A DNA stretch of 64,000 nt from NCBI GenBank assembly GCA_028551475.1, contig CM052357.1, forward strand, positions 24,408,451 through 24,472,450. The letters run 5' to 3'. A program made the translations under genes and the position numbers. The notes below the pieces were generated by a model. The model was not told the DNA's origin. It saw only the letters and a list, made by a program, of their open reading frames with translations, and made no database searches. This document shows positions 21,890 through 34,576 of this stretch, piece after piece (position 1 is the stretch's first letter; each line of letters opens with the position of its first letter). The stretch is from Casuarina equisetifolia. Its lineage: Eukaryota; Streptophyta; Magnoliopsida; Fagales; Casuarinaceae.

Positions 21890-23010
21890 GCTTTTTTTTT
21901 TGTGAAAGGTCAAATTATATATTATTGTAAAAAATTTACAACATTGTTCGGTTACAAAATATCATCATTTAAACTCAAACATTGCACTTGGCAAATTCCA
22001 AAGCTCTTGTAAAAATTTATTACAATTTGTAAGCTTGACTTCTCTGGTAGATGAAATCTTCCCTCTTACATCCTTCTTGATTTTAGCAATAATGGTTGAG
22101 TTATCTAGACTTGTATTGCTAAATCTTCTTCTATTCCTTTCTCTCTAAATGTGATACAATACAGCCTTGAAAGATATACTAAGCAAAGTTGCTGCAAAAC
22201 TCTTCCTCTTAATAATCTTGATCATCCAATATATTTCAGCTCTCTAGTATTCAATCCTTCGAATTAATCCATTCATGCCTAACAGAGCATTCCAGATGTA
22301 GTTTGTGAACTTGTATTTAAAAAATAAATGTTCTTATGATTCTTTTTGTTGTTGGTAGAGGTTGCATTGTAGATCCACTAAACTATTCCATTTAGCCATC
22401 CGTCTACTGTGGATAATTTGTCTTTCAAAGTGATCTAGCAAATAAAATTATACTTTAGTACTCCTTCTTTCCATACAAGTATTGCCCATTTAGTATCTTC
22501 TCTATTCTCTTTTAATGCTACATAACTTTTGACAATATTATATTCTGAGTCTGTCACTAGTTGTGTGAGTTCACTTCTTACTTGTAAAATATTCCTAAAA
22601 CTTCAAGTTAATGATCCTTTCATCTTAACTTCTAATACATTCCTTCCCTTCAAATTTTCTGTTATCATCCATTTAACCCATAAAAAGTTTGAGTTAGGAT
22701 GCATAAGAAACCATAAGAGTTTTCTAATTACTGCCTTATTCCAAGTATGAATATCTATCAAACCCAGTCCTCCAAAAAGTTTAGGCTAACAAACTTCTTG
22801 CCATGCCACTTTCGCTACATATTGTCTATTAGATTTACCTGCCCAAAGGAAAGTTCTAATCCTTTTTTCAATAGGAATTCTTTTTTTTTTCTCTGTCTCT
22901 TTTTGTTCTACTTCTACATTCCTTGCAAAACCCATAAAGTAATTGATTAGTTTAAAAATTGACTTTTGTTTCTTACCATTTTGACATTTAGAATAGTTGC
23001 TGAAGATCAA
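21890..23010 (-). pseudogene. LINE 3' half (RT end and zinc-binding domain), minus strand
   Basis: Starts on the minus strand near 23010 and reaches a poly-A tail at about 21892-21901 (seen as T). The frame 23010-22786 contains IEKRIRTFLWAGKSNRQYV and VAWQEVC. In the next frame follows LPKLFGGLGLIDIHTWNKAV, the conserved end of plant L1 reverse transcriptase, then WFLMHPNSNFLWVKWM and a broken zinc-binding region. It is 5' truncated and frame-broken, so inactive. It belongs to the same family as the plus-strand LINE split by copia 1 and is tail-to-tail with it. Confidence 0.8.
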
Positions 23011-24112
23011 ATTATCATTGAACTTGATTAAAAGAAAAGGTCATTTAGTTAGTTAACTTAATAATGAGTTAGTAAAAATTTTAACCATGTAGAAAGCAAA
23101 TAAAACCTTTAACCAAAAAGCAAGAGAAGAATTGGATTATTCTCGTGTTTTAGGTGACAAAGGTGTTTACCAATAGTAAAGTGCCCATTTCACTTAAGTG
23201 AGATTCCAGGCTCAAGTAAATGGGCTCATAACAAGTGGGGTCAAATGTTCTAGTCTACTACAATACATGGGCATAAGCCTAAGGCCTTATTAAACCCATA
23301 TAAGCCCATGTGAGCTTAACAAAACAATGGGGGAATAAAAATAGGATAATGCTATGTAAGATTTCAACCTTAAATTTTTCTTAAATTCACCATTCCAATT
23401 TCAATAAAAGTCTACCTCTAATTTCCACATCTTTACATCATCATTGGTAAGACTGATACTCTTGCAAGGATATGAAAATTTCAAGTAAATCTAAAAGTCA
23501 TCTATCTAATTGACATATATTTATTACAACTACTTTTATCATCACAATAGATGGAAGTCCTATTGAGGCGCTCTTATAATAAGTGGATTTAGAATCAACT
23601 GAAAGATTGCTGCTATGGAATATATGTTGCGGTAGTTATTTATATGTGTAGTGATGACGCCATTTAGCATTCAATGTTTAAGGCTCCATACAATGATGAA
23701 ACAGTTCACTTAAAGAGAAAATAAGAGGTGTGACATTGTTTTTGCAACAATGATTGACTAAACCACTTTTAGCTTAGGACAAAACACATTTATCACTCAA
23801 ACCACTTTGTCTCAACATTTTCTGGCATGCCTTATGAACCCTAGCCTCTTGCCAACTGATTCAAACTTTAAGACTGTTGAAGCAATAGTAAGATGATGAA
23901 AAGAAGGGGGATGCCACCTATAAAGAAGATACTACCAATAAGATTTAGTAAACACTCTCAAGCAACATCAATTTATCATAGAAAAGAAACCAAGATTAGA
24001 AATCCTATTTGGTTTGGTGATTTCTTCCAAGCTTGTGTCGTTGTTTGTTTGAAAATCACATGGGCTTTACTTGTTATTGAGATCAAGTTTACTTTCAACA
24101 AAATTGTACTTT
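23011..24112. other. No gene recognised
   Basis: Near 23345-23450 there is a diverged copy of the repeat at 1660-1930. The 74-codon frame at 23893-24117 runs into the LTR of copia 2 and has no recognisable motif. Confidence 0.4.
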
Positions 24113-24117
24113 GCTAG

Positions 24118-24401
24118 TGAAGAATTTGATGAACTCTTGTATGTTTAGAACAAAAGCTTGTTTATTGATCAAGCAAAACCAAAACTAGTTACAAGAGAAG
24201 ACAAAGTTGTAGAGAAAAGAACTTTTAGTGTGTGGCTATATATCTTTACATGTTAACCTAAAAGGCTATATATAATCAGGAATAAGGCTTATACAAGAAA
24301 AACCTTAGTATCTCATAATATAGGAAAATATATTGGGCCTTATTCTATGCTCAATATATGGTAACATAAAGATAAAAAAAAAAAAATGTTAACCTTCAAC
24401 A
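24118..24401 (-). repeat. 3' LTR of copia 2
   Basis: 284 bp. It differs from the 5' LTR by scattered transitions and by a longer A run near 24374-24386. Confidence 0.9.
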
Positions 24402-24429
24402 CCCCCTTTTAAGCTAAGAGTCGAAAGAA

Positions 24430-27400
24430 GTTAAGACCCCAAGTTTCCTAAAGTCTTGGTCAAAATATATGCAGGTTGATCACCACTCCCATCATGTATT
24501 ATGCTAATTAAACCATGACATATTTTTTCTTGAATAAAATGACAAGAAACATCTATATATTTGATCTTCTGATGAAAGACTGGGTTTTCTACCAATTTTT
24601 GCACTACTTCATTATCACAATATAACAACATTGGCTGTGAAATATTAATTCTCATATCTTTTAATAGACCAACCACCCAAACAATCTCACAAGTAGTGGT
24701 TGTCATGGTCCTATATTCGGCATATGTTAAAGAAAGAGTCATAACTAATTGATTTTTACTTTTCTAAGAAATTACTAAATGTCCAAGTGTAAGACAGAAG
24801 CCAGTAGTGGATTGATGTGTCATAGGGCATTTTTCATAGATCACAGAAAGCTTGCATGAGAAAATCACCATTTGAGAAAAGAATAAACCAAGTCTTATTA
24901 TTCCTTTAAGATACTTAACAATGCGAAGAGCTGTCTCCTAATGGGATCTCTTGGGAGCATGCATGAATTGACTTAAGAACTGTACTGGAAAAGCTATGTC
25001 AAGGTGTGTCATATTAAGATAATTCAGCTTACCAATCAATTATTGATAACTCAAGATGTTCTCAAATGGTGGATCATCTATTTATGGACGAACTCACTCA
25101 TCATATTTCAAGCTAGTGAATAAGACTTTTATCTTCATAGGATTTCCAACAAGCTTTACAGCTAATAGTCCAAATTTAGAAATCAATTCTAAGATATACT
25201 TACATTGACTGAGATGCATGCCATTTGAATCTCAGAAGATCTCAAATCCAAGAAAATACTTGAGTTCTCCTAAATCCTTCATTCAAAATGTAGAATGAAG
25301 ATAGGCTTGTAAAGCCTTGATTTCTTTTGTGTCATCACTAGTAATTAAGATGTCATCCACATATATGAGCACTAAAATAATATTACCATATTGTCCTTTA
25401 GTGAAAAAAGAATAGTCATGCAGTGATTGTCGATAGCTAATAGATACTAAAGCTTTTGTAAACTTCTCATTTCACTATCATGAAGCTTGCTTTAACCCAT
25501 AAAAAGATTTCTTCAATTGACATACTTTAGACCCCCCTTCAAAAGGACTCGCAAGTGGTTGTTTCATATATACTTCCTCATCTAAGTCTCCCTATAAAAA
25601 TGCATTATAGACATCCATTTGTCGAATAGTCCATTTATATTATGAAGTAATAGATAATGCACTTCTAACTATCATAAATTTTACTGTAGGAGAGAAAGTC
25701 TCATGATAATTGATGTCTTATGTCTGATTATAACCTTTCGCTACTATACAAGTCTTAAAGCACTCAATACTCCCATCAGCATGATACTTAATCTTGTACA
25801 CTCATTTACATCCCACAGGTTTTCTCCGTGGTGGTAGGTCTACTAATTCCCATGTTTCATTCTATTGTAATGCTCTCATTTCCTAAAACATGACATTTCG
25901 CCATCGAGAATCCTTAATTACCTCATGGTAGAACAAAGGTTCTATCTCAGGTGAAATGGTTGCTATGAAGTGTTGATGTGGAATGGGTAAATGTGTATAA
26001 GATACATAGTCAGATATAGGGTATTGTATGGATGAACTAACATTGTTGTAAACATAATCTTGAGTCCAAATGGGTGGCTTGGAAATTCTAGTAGATAGTT
26101 TAGGAAGTGATAAAGGAATTATGGGATCAGGCATGGTTGGTGAGAAAGGATCATCCTTTGTCTCATCTTAAATGAAAACAGAAAGTGATGTAGAAGAAAG
26201 ATCTATAATCTCCAAGGTAGAATCATTAGGTTGGTCGCCTGATATATTGGAAGGGATAATATCTGCTGTAATATGAATGGTTATATCAAGAATGGAATTT
26301 GATTAGTAAAAGATATTACTTAAGCCTATGAATTAAGGTTAACTCTGATAACTTATTATGCAGGTTTCTCATCTCGAGATGACATCATAGGGAATTTTGA
26401 AGAATAGGACCCAGTCTCTATGTTTGTAAAAGAAAAAACATTTTCATGAAAATGAACATTACAGCTCACAAAAACTTTTTTTCTTTCAATGTCATAAAGT
26501 TTATACCTTTTTTGCCTAAAAGGGTATCCCATGAAAATACTAGGAATAGCTCAAAGGGCAAATTTGTTTTTGTGCCCAAACATTGAAGCATAACAAAGAC
26601 AACTGAAGACTCAAAGTCTAGAGAGGTCAGGAGCTTTCTTATGAATCATTTCATAAGGAGATTTCCCATGTAAGACTAAAAAAGAAATGCAATTGATAAT
26701 GTGTGTAGCAGTGAGTATACACTCACTCCAAAAATATATAGGCATATGACTTTGAAATTTTAATGCTCGTGCAACATCTAGTAAGTGATGATATTTATGT
26801 TCTACCACACCATTCTATTATAAGGTATAAACACATGAACTTTCATGTATTATACCTTGCGATGAAAACAATTTGTCACATGAGAAATTAAAGAAATCAG
26901 TTGCATTATCAAAATGAATCTTTTGATTCCAATGATAAAATGATTTTGAATTATATTTAAAAAAAACGTTTCAAATATATATTGTTTTAATCTTATGTTT
27001 TATAAGGAAAGTCTAAGTCCCTCGTGAAAAATCATCAACAATGGTTAGAAAATATTTTAAACCATCATAATTTGAGGCATGATATGATCCATAAATGTCC
27101 ACATGGATTAAATCAAAAAGATTTTTGACATTCTCAGTGTGAAGAGTGAATGGATCACATGTTTTCTTAACAAGAGGGCAAACTGAGTAATGAAAATCAA
27201 AAGATAGAAAATCTTTGAAATCATTCAAAAATGTAAATTTAGATAAAGACATGTGACCAAGTCTTGAATGCCATAAATGAAAATTAAGGTCATTACACGT
27301 TGAAGTAATTGAAAGGGCTGATGCAGCACCAAAAAATTTACTAACATGCTTATTCCCTAGGGTGCAAGAAAAAATAAAGTCCATATTGCATTCTACCAAT

Positions 27401-29000
27401 TTTTTTGATGTCACTCATCGAGAGGTCTTGAAACACACACAAATCAGCACAGAAAACCACTAAACAATTATTCTTGGTAGTGGATTTAGCTACGGACAAC
27501 AAATTATATTTGAAATCACAAGAATAAAGAACAGTATGTAGTTTTAAACCATCAACTAGGGTTACGAAACTAGTGTGGGTGACTTAAGTTAGTTCCCCAT
27601 TTGGTAGTTTAATAGATTTGGACTTAGACATGCATTTAACAGGAAATTCTAAGCAACTAAAATTGATAGTAACATGATCACTAGCCCCATTATCTATAAT
27701 CCAAATGTAAGGAAAAGATTCTAGAATACTTACTCCATTAGCATGAGAGGTCCTACCATAGTCTTCCTTGATCAAATAAATAATATGTTCATACTACTCT
27801 AGTGTAAAAGGGTAATGACTAGGCTCAATAGTGGCCAAATTGACAGTAGAATTACTAGTAAAATTCTTGTGACCCAGGGGATAGCCATTAAGCTTGTAAC
27901 AAGCTTCCTTCTTATGTCCAAAAAGCTGACAATGCTCACATTGAGGTCTCTTAAGACAATAAAAACTTTCCTTATGATACCCTTTATGTCCACAATGCTC
28001 ACATTTAGTTTTGCCAAAAACCTTAGACGACCCATCATTTTGCACTGCTTTGAGCAAAAATAACGTGCCATTTTCATTATGTAGAGATGTTGTCCCAGTT
28101 GATCACTTAGGCCCTAGTGCCGCAATAAGTGGCTTAAAAGCAAACCAACTTGTTTTGTTGATCCTATATGTCACCGTAAAAGCTTGAGAATCACCAAGCA
28201 TCTTCTCTGGTCCTCTACACCGATATTCGGAATTGTTGGTGGTGGAGTAAGATTGCAAAACATCAAGAAATAGCCTCATAAGTAGAATTTGGTCTCTAAG
28301 ATGAGAAAAACGGTCATCTAGTCCCCTCAAGAATTGATAAAACTTCATGCGTTCTTGATGAAGTTTTCAACCGTTAATTTTGGACATTTTTGGTGAATCC
28401 AAAGCCATCAATGTTGCATACTCATCCTATAATACTCTCAATCGATGAAAATAAGAAGTAATTGATCTACCTGATTACTTTGTGGAGCTTAATTCATTCA
28501 GAAGGTCATAAATCCGAGTCAAGTCGACCTAGCTGTAATGAGTACATAACTCCTTCTAAAGATTGATAACACTAACAATGTAGATTAAGCCCTCATGGAA
28601 TTACCTAGATAGCGAGTTGAGGATCCAACAAAGACAAATCACATTACAATGCTCCCAAATAGGCAAATAGGGCAAATTTTCAACTGGAGCAAGGTATTTG
28701 CCATTCATGAATACCAACTTGTTATGAGAGAGAAGGGTAAGTTTCATGGCATGACTCTAAACAACATAATTACTAGAGCCATTGAGTTTGAAATCAACCA
28801 AATGAGCTCCACTAGTGTCACCAGGTGGTAGATATAGGGGATTGTTTAGGTATATGATGATCAGAATTGGGGAAACATAACCCTCATGATGATCCAATTT
28901 AGAACCTGATTAATCCCTATTCTCTTTGTGAGTTTTTTGAGCATAAGGAGCAACATATGGAGTAACCGGTGATTGAAAAGGATCAGACTTAGTAACCATG
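24430..29000 (-). pseudogene. Copia 2 gag-pol polyprotein, broken
   Basis: On the minus strand, gag (about 28990-28060) ends with two adjacent zinc knuckles, CEHCGHKGYHKESF and CEHCQLFGHKKEAC; the first has lost its last Cys. Protease shows WIIDNGASDH (near 27690). GAG-pre-integrase shows LWHSRLGHMS (near 27300). Integrase shows LIHVDIYGSY and FLTIVDDFSRGT (27130-27013), then the FWSECILTATHIIN region (26808-26611). Reverse transcriptase covers about 25950-24950 in broken frames. RNase H (24742-24431) shows AEYRTM, LYCDNE and HFIQEKI. Many stops and shifts prevent a full polyprotein. Confidence 0.85.
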
Positions 29001-29541
29001 ACAAAACCAAAAAAGTCTCTAAACTACTCGTACCAGGAAATATCCAAGAAAAAAACAACTATTTGACAAAGTATCTGAACCACAATAGCAAACCAAAATA
29101 GTCACAAAGTACAGAAGCAAGGAGAAACAAAAAAAAAAATACCAAGGATCTTGTGGCTACTTGGTGTAGTCAATAAAGTCAAATTTGTTTGATCTAATGT
29201 CGTGCCAAAAAGACAGAAAACCTATAAAACAAAAGACAAAACTAGGCGGCAACAAAGTGTACCTATTTAAAGAGAGAAAACCAAGTGCACCTTTTTGGAG
29301 AAAGCCAATCCTGCACCTTTTGGTTTATTGTGGAGAGAGAAAACCAAGTTGAAATCAGAGAGAGAAAAGGCATGAAGAAAAATAAAGGCATCTGAGTCTT
29401 TCACACAACACCTCTTCTCTTTAGTTTGGAGAGAGAAAGCCGTATAACAAAGATAAATCACTAGAAATCCATAATTGTTTACTCGACAACATGTATAAAA
29501 ACTAACCAAAGAATCCAACAAAATTGTTTGCTCTAATATCA

Positions 29542-29817
29542 TGAAGAATTTAATGAACTCTTGTATATTTGGAACAAAATCTTGTTTATTGATCAAACAA
29601 AACCAAAACTAGTTACAAGATAAGACAAAGCCGTAAAGGAAAAAACTTTAAGTATGCGGCTATATATCTTTACATGTTAACCTAAGAGGCTATATATAAA
29701 CAAGAATAAGACTTATACAGGGAAAACCCTGATATCTCATAATATAAGAAAATATATTGGGTCTTATTCTATGCTTAATATATGGTGACATAAAGATAAA
29801 AATGTTAACCTTCAACA
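29542..29817 (-). repeat. 5' LTR of copia 2
   Basis: 276 bp, TGAAGAATTT...TTCAACA, next to the target duplication gctag. Confidence 0.9.
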
Positions 29818-29822
29818 GCTAG

Positions 29823-30749
29823 GGTTTGATAGAATTTTGGGGTTTTTTCTAAAAACTTTTTAACTGAATTTCTATCACTTATTGAATTGATTATGGGCTC
29901 TAAAATTGAAATTTCATGTTTGCCTACATTAATTTCTTAAAGTGTAAGAAATTGTAAGTGAAGAGTGAAGTATTAATTATCCTATGTAATCAATCGTAAA
30001 TTTGATTAGTAAGAGAAACACTAGTAAGTTCTAAAAGTGGAATGGATGTAGGTGTTAGAGAGGCTTTAACCCAAATATTAAGTTCCACGTGAGAAAAACA
30101 AAATTTAAAAAGTAGTTTATAAAAAGAAAAATTCCTATACTTAATGTCTTAGGATTCTAAATTGGATAGAAGTGTTTTTGAATAAAATCTAATATAGTAT
30201 TAAAGCCTCGATTCTCCCTTAGCGCTTCACTGGATTTATATAAGTTAAGATTTATGCAAAAAGTGAATTGCAATGTGGATGTGTAATGTTTAATATTACA
30301 TTGCTAAAAAGTCTATTAGGAATTTAAGTTCAATCATCTATCCTTTTACTTGTAGACAAAAAACCTCATGAGAAGTATTGCCTCATGCTTGGTGCAAAGG
30401 GTGTGTTAATTCCTACTAGGAAAAAGTAAAAACTTAAAAGTAACTTCTAGAAAAATGCATTCTTCCACTTAATGCATCAAGATTTTAAGTTAAATAGAGG
30501 TATTTTTCCAACTTTCAAAATTAGTATGTCAAGTTCTTATGTGATTACTCTTTTTGTGGTTTATTTGATATACATGATCATTGCAACTTATGGTTATACC
30601 TAAAAACAATAAGAAAGAACTAAGCTAAGTAAAGAAAAATTTTAATAACCTTAGTCACCCCCTTCTTAAGTTGTTTAGGAACTTTACAAGTAGTATTAGA
30701 GTAAGCAAAGGTTATCTCAAATTAAACATCAAAAACATCTAGTGCAGAT
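29823..30749. repeat. Dispersed AT-rich repeat pieces
   Basis: The segments 30040-30200 and 30290-30540 resemble 50480-51080 and 51190-51440: a 'ttgctaaaaagtctattagg' type stretch, then 'aaaacttaaa', then 'taatgc' and 'attttaa'. No coding sequence is seen. Confidence 0.45.
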
Positions 30750-31440
30750 CATGACAACCAACATGGCAAGAATCCTAGCTTCTAATAGCCCACCAATTTC
30801 GATGACACGAAATATATTCATTGGAAAAACATAATAAAAAAAACCTCATAATTGGTGAGAATGTGGAACCATGGAAAGTCATAAATAAGAAGATTAGAAT
30901 ACCTAAAGAAGAGCACAAATTTTGAGAAGAACAAAAGGAAAAAGAAATGGGACAAAATGGTAGGACAATGAAATTACTTCACAAAAGACAATGATGAGTT
31001 GAAAAAATAAAATGTCGAATGCTTTACCTAAATGTGATTTTTGTAAAAATCTAGGATATTTGCATGAACTCTGCCTTATTACGCAAGGAAGAAGATACAG
31101 AGTTAAAAGAACTTAGGTTGAAAGCAAGTTAATTGGACCCAAAGGTAATTAGGTAATAAAAAATTCAAAAACTGTTTTATGTGACGTAGGAATCAAAATT
31201 AGCGGAAACCACAAAATATACAAAGGAAAGACGGGAAAGTTGATGCTCTAGACACATGACAAGAAATCTGAACCTATTCCCTTTTAGAGACAGCTCAACA
31301 TGCACCATTAAAGGTATAGGGACTATAGTTATCGCTTCTTCCACTTTTATAATTAATGATGTCTTATTAGTTGTAGGACTTACACATAATTTTATAGGTA
31401 TTAATCAATTGAGTGATAAAAGCTATGAAGTTTAGATCTA
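30750..31440 (+). pseudogene. Decayed copia gag-protease remnant
   Basis: The broken plus-strand translation contains a zinc-knuckle remnant, CDFCKNLGYLHELC (His replaced by Tyr). Then comes a protease-like end, STCTIKGIGTIVIA and NDVLLVVGLTHNFIGINQLS, matching the family's 'I-x-G-I-G ... L-L-V-x-G-L-x-H-N-L-x-S-I-x-Q-L' pattern. It stops where DEFL locus C begins. Confidence 0.65.
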
Positions 31441-31619
31441 AAATCTACAAAATAATCAACATAGCTAAAACGGCACTGAACCCCTAAGTTGTAAATATTG
31501 CATGTTATGTGTCAAATAGTCTTGATGAGTCAAAGACATTGAACCCCTAGGTTGTATAGAAAGGACTATCCTGCGGAAATTACACCAAGAAAATGTACCA
31601 AAACTAGTTCCGTAGAGCA

Positions 31620-32140
31620 ACAAAGTACGACCCTTCCAATGTAAACAGAAAAACTGTTGTGCCATCCCATTTAAGATAATACTGAATAAGCAAGCCTTAA
31701 TAAGATGGAAAAAGTTACTCTCGAATCAATCTTGCTAGTTGTCCTCTTGATCACTATTTATGTTGTCTTTCTCTCCCTTTGTCTTCGTCTGTGTGTAGGG
31801 TGAGAAGATAGGAATCTTGCTGTTAAATTAGAAAAAACAAAATACGGTCTCATCTTAAAATCGTACCGAACTAACAAACCTTTAAAAAATGGAAAGAGTT
31901 GTCAAATCAACCTTCCTAATTTTTCTGTTCATCATTGTTTATGGTATCTCTATGTATCTCTCTTTCTCTCTCTATTCGTGCGGAGGCAACAAAATAGTCT
32001 CTATTTAAATGGAAAAGAGATAGTTACATCTCACCTTGAAATCATATTGAATAGACAAGCACGAAGGAGATGGCAAAAATTATTCTCAAATCAATCTTGA
32101 TGATTGTCCTCTTGATCACTATCTCAGGTATCTCTCTCGC
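31620..32140 (+). repeat. Tandem array of three DEFL first-exon units, locus C
   Basis: Unit 1 (31705-31762) keeps its frame but has lost the GG of the donor. Unit 2 (31889-31943, MERVVKSTFLIFLFIIVY) is intact in phase 1 with a GTATCT donor. Unit 3 (32070-32127) is used in the gene model. Leaders with the 'cttgctgtt' type motif repeat about 180 bp apart, as in loci A and B. Confidence 0.7.
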
Positions 32141-32519
32141 TCACTCTCTATGTTTTTCTATAGCTCCTTTTCCTTTCAAACAAAACTTAGTTCATGAAAC
32201 TTTTCTTTATGAAATCTCAAGTTCTGTAGCCAAGATGATGCAACCAGTAGAATAAATGGTCTTTTGTCATTTTTCGAGCTCCAAATTTTGATACAACTTT
32301 ATTAATCTTTTTTCTGTCAATACCTGACTTCATATGGAAAACATACGTTGACCTGTGGTAATGATGGTGGTGGGTTTGCAATCAGGGGTGCAAGCAGAAC
32401 TTGTGGGAAGGAAATTACAAAAGACTCCATGCCACAATCGTTTTGATTGTATCAAAGTTTGTGGCGGTCCCCCTAGGAGCTCCGGCGAGTGCATTGATGG
32501 GTATTGTGAATGCGATTAG
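32070..32519 (+). CDS. Defensin-like cysteine-rich secreted peptide, paralogue C
   Basis: Two exons, 32070-32127 and 32386-32519, intron 258 bp, 63 aa. The signal peptide is MAKIILKSILMIVLLITIS. The mature part has six cysteines, C-x5-C-x3-C-x9-C-x4-C-x1-C, ending CECD. This is the classic six-Cys LCR/NCR-like pattern that fits a CS-alpha-beta fold. Relative to A and B it lacks the extra C-x3 pair member and the last C-x-C cysteine. The acceptor used in A/B is mutated here (GG instead of AG). The next AG, 13 bp further on, restores phase 1 and an open frame, so the mature N-terminus is shortened. AATAAA lies near 32647. Family role is inferred only from structure. Confidence 0.7.
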
Positions 32520-32659
32520 GCATACACAAATGGTTAAAGCTGAAGACCTGGACCAAATAAATAATGTCACGGTGATTATGTTTGGTGTTATTTCTTGAAG
32601 TTCGGCAAGTTCCTCTTGTCATGGAATGTTTAGGGACATGAGTGAGTAATAAAGGGGTT

Positions 32660-34576
32660 ATTTCTATATTCTAAGCATTCTCTTTCGGACAAATCACATT
32701 CATTATATATGCTAGCGGGTGGTAGGAGAGTTCAGGGGTTGGCCAACTAAACGTGAAGGTGATTTCTATTATCCGAAAGAAATTGAATACATCTTTCTTG
32801 ATAAACTAAAGTCGGAAAAATATCTTCTATTTACTTAAAAAAGAAGAAGAAGAAGAAGAAGAAGAAGAAGAAATAATAGAAAGGAATCCTTCAAGCTCGT
32901 CAAAAATTTTAAAATATCTCCTCAAAAGTATACAAAATGGTCGGAGATCTCAAAAGGTTGAAACAAAATTCCGTCAAACCGCACAAATATGAAAAAATAA
33001 TTCACAGCACACCCATATTTTCCTTAAAGAAAAATTCATTGTAAGCTATAGAGCCCCCCCCCCCCCCCCCCCCCACTTTAAAGCCAATTATTTTGGCCAA
33101 TGGTACAACATTATCAATTGAAATAGGTGTATATATAAATATATGTTATATCTTGCGACGTACATTGAATTCGAATTGGTGAGATTGGATATGGCCGTGA
33201 TTTATGTAGCACTTTTCACTACGTTATTGCTTAAACCAGTCGGTTACCAGATAAATCTAGTGTTATTAAAAATAAAAGTAATATTTTATCTTTTCTACAC
33301 TAGATCTTTCTGCAAAATCAATTTAGTAGTCTTAGAATCTTATGTATAATATCCTTAAATTCTAGATGTATGTGTCATGGTCAATGTTGCACTAATTGCA
33401 AACCTTTCCTCATGTGAGTTAACAAAAAAAAAAAAACTCAAGATATTTGATTAATTTAATAAATGTCTATATAAAATTTTTAGGATAACATTGTGATGTC
33501 ACAAAACCACAAGCTAGTTTGTAGCGCTGAAAATGATTTCATGGATCCAAGCTCAAATTGGTAATTAGCTCTATGCAGTGGTCCATATTGTTGAGTTGGG
33601 ATTTGTCAAAGTACAATTAATAGAATTCAGCTTTGAAGATTGACAGTACGCCTAATCTTTAAAAGAAATGAAAAAAATATAGTTTAGGGATTAGTTTAAG
33701 GGAACCTAAGTCCTCTCTATGCTTTACAACAAAACCTTACTAACAATAAACAACTCCTCTAATGGGTTCCTTGCCTATTTATAACTATGGACAGATTGTG
33801 ATTAGGAGCTAACTAACCAACTAACTCCCGAACAACTCTATTAACAAAACTCAAACTGTATAAACAACACACAACTACTCCTCGAAAATCACAATTAGTT
33901 AGCTTGTCACCTCACATAGTTGACAATTAACCTGTTGACATGTAACTCATAAGGTGACGTGGCTATTGCACTCTATCGTTGAAGAAATGTGGGAAACGGC
34001 TGTAAGTATTAGTTCATATTTTGAGGAAACTACTTAACATTGAGAGGTGTGATTTTTGATGATATAAATTAGGCAAGTGTGATTTAAAAAGAGCGAAAAA
34101 GCCAATAAAATGCATGTATGTGGTGGTATGGGCATGCAAAAATGGCAAATATATTGATACCAACTACTCCAATAAATTATGTATAGGATCAATAAACTAT
34201 GTGTACAGGATTTGGATGTGAAACCCCATTAGCAATTTGGAATTTTTTAAAAAGAATTCTCAATTCATACGTATAAGATGTCAAATTTCAAACTTTACGG
34301 TCATATTCTCATTAGCCCACTACTAACAACAAAAATACTAGTTTATTTTGAGTACATTTTAACGATTCATTTACTCACTAGGAATAAATCATACGGTAGT
34401 AGCAAACCTTTATGGAAAGACGACAAGAATTTGCGAGGCCTGTACACCATATTGGGCTACGATCGCGTTGAAACAGGCTAATGCCCACTTGAGGACTCAG
34501 TTTGGAGGATGATAATGCCGGCAGTCGAGAGTTGAGGATCTCGTCATTTGACGATTTTGCATTGAGAGAGAAAAGG
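32660..34576. other. Intergenic region with simple repeats
   Basis: There is a (GAA)n run at 32840-32873 and a run of 21 C at 33054-33074. No gene is recognised; the open frames at 33143 and 34278 show no motif. The last 300 bp should contain the promoter of the FAX4-like gene, but no element can be assigned with confidence. Confidence 0.4.

Larger units (their letters stand above)
24118..29817 (-). mobile_element. Ty1/copia retrotransposon 2, structurally complete but decayed
   Basis: A 5.7 kb element flanked by the perfect 5 bp duplication gctag (24113-24117, 29818-29822). LTRs 24118-24401 and 29542-29817 begin TGAAGAATTT and end TTCAACA. The minus-strand primer site TGATATTAGAGC (complement next to 29541) is a mutated initiator-tRNA-Met site, and the purine tract AAAAGGGGG adjoins the 3' LTR. 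Domain order on the minus strand is gag, protease, integrase, RT, RNase H. The LTRs differ at roughly one base in ten by eye, and coding frames are broken, so it is old. Confidence 0.9.
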
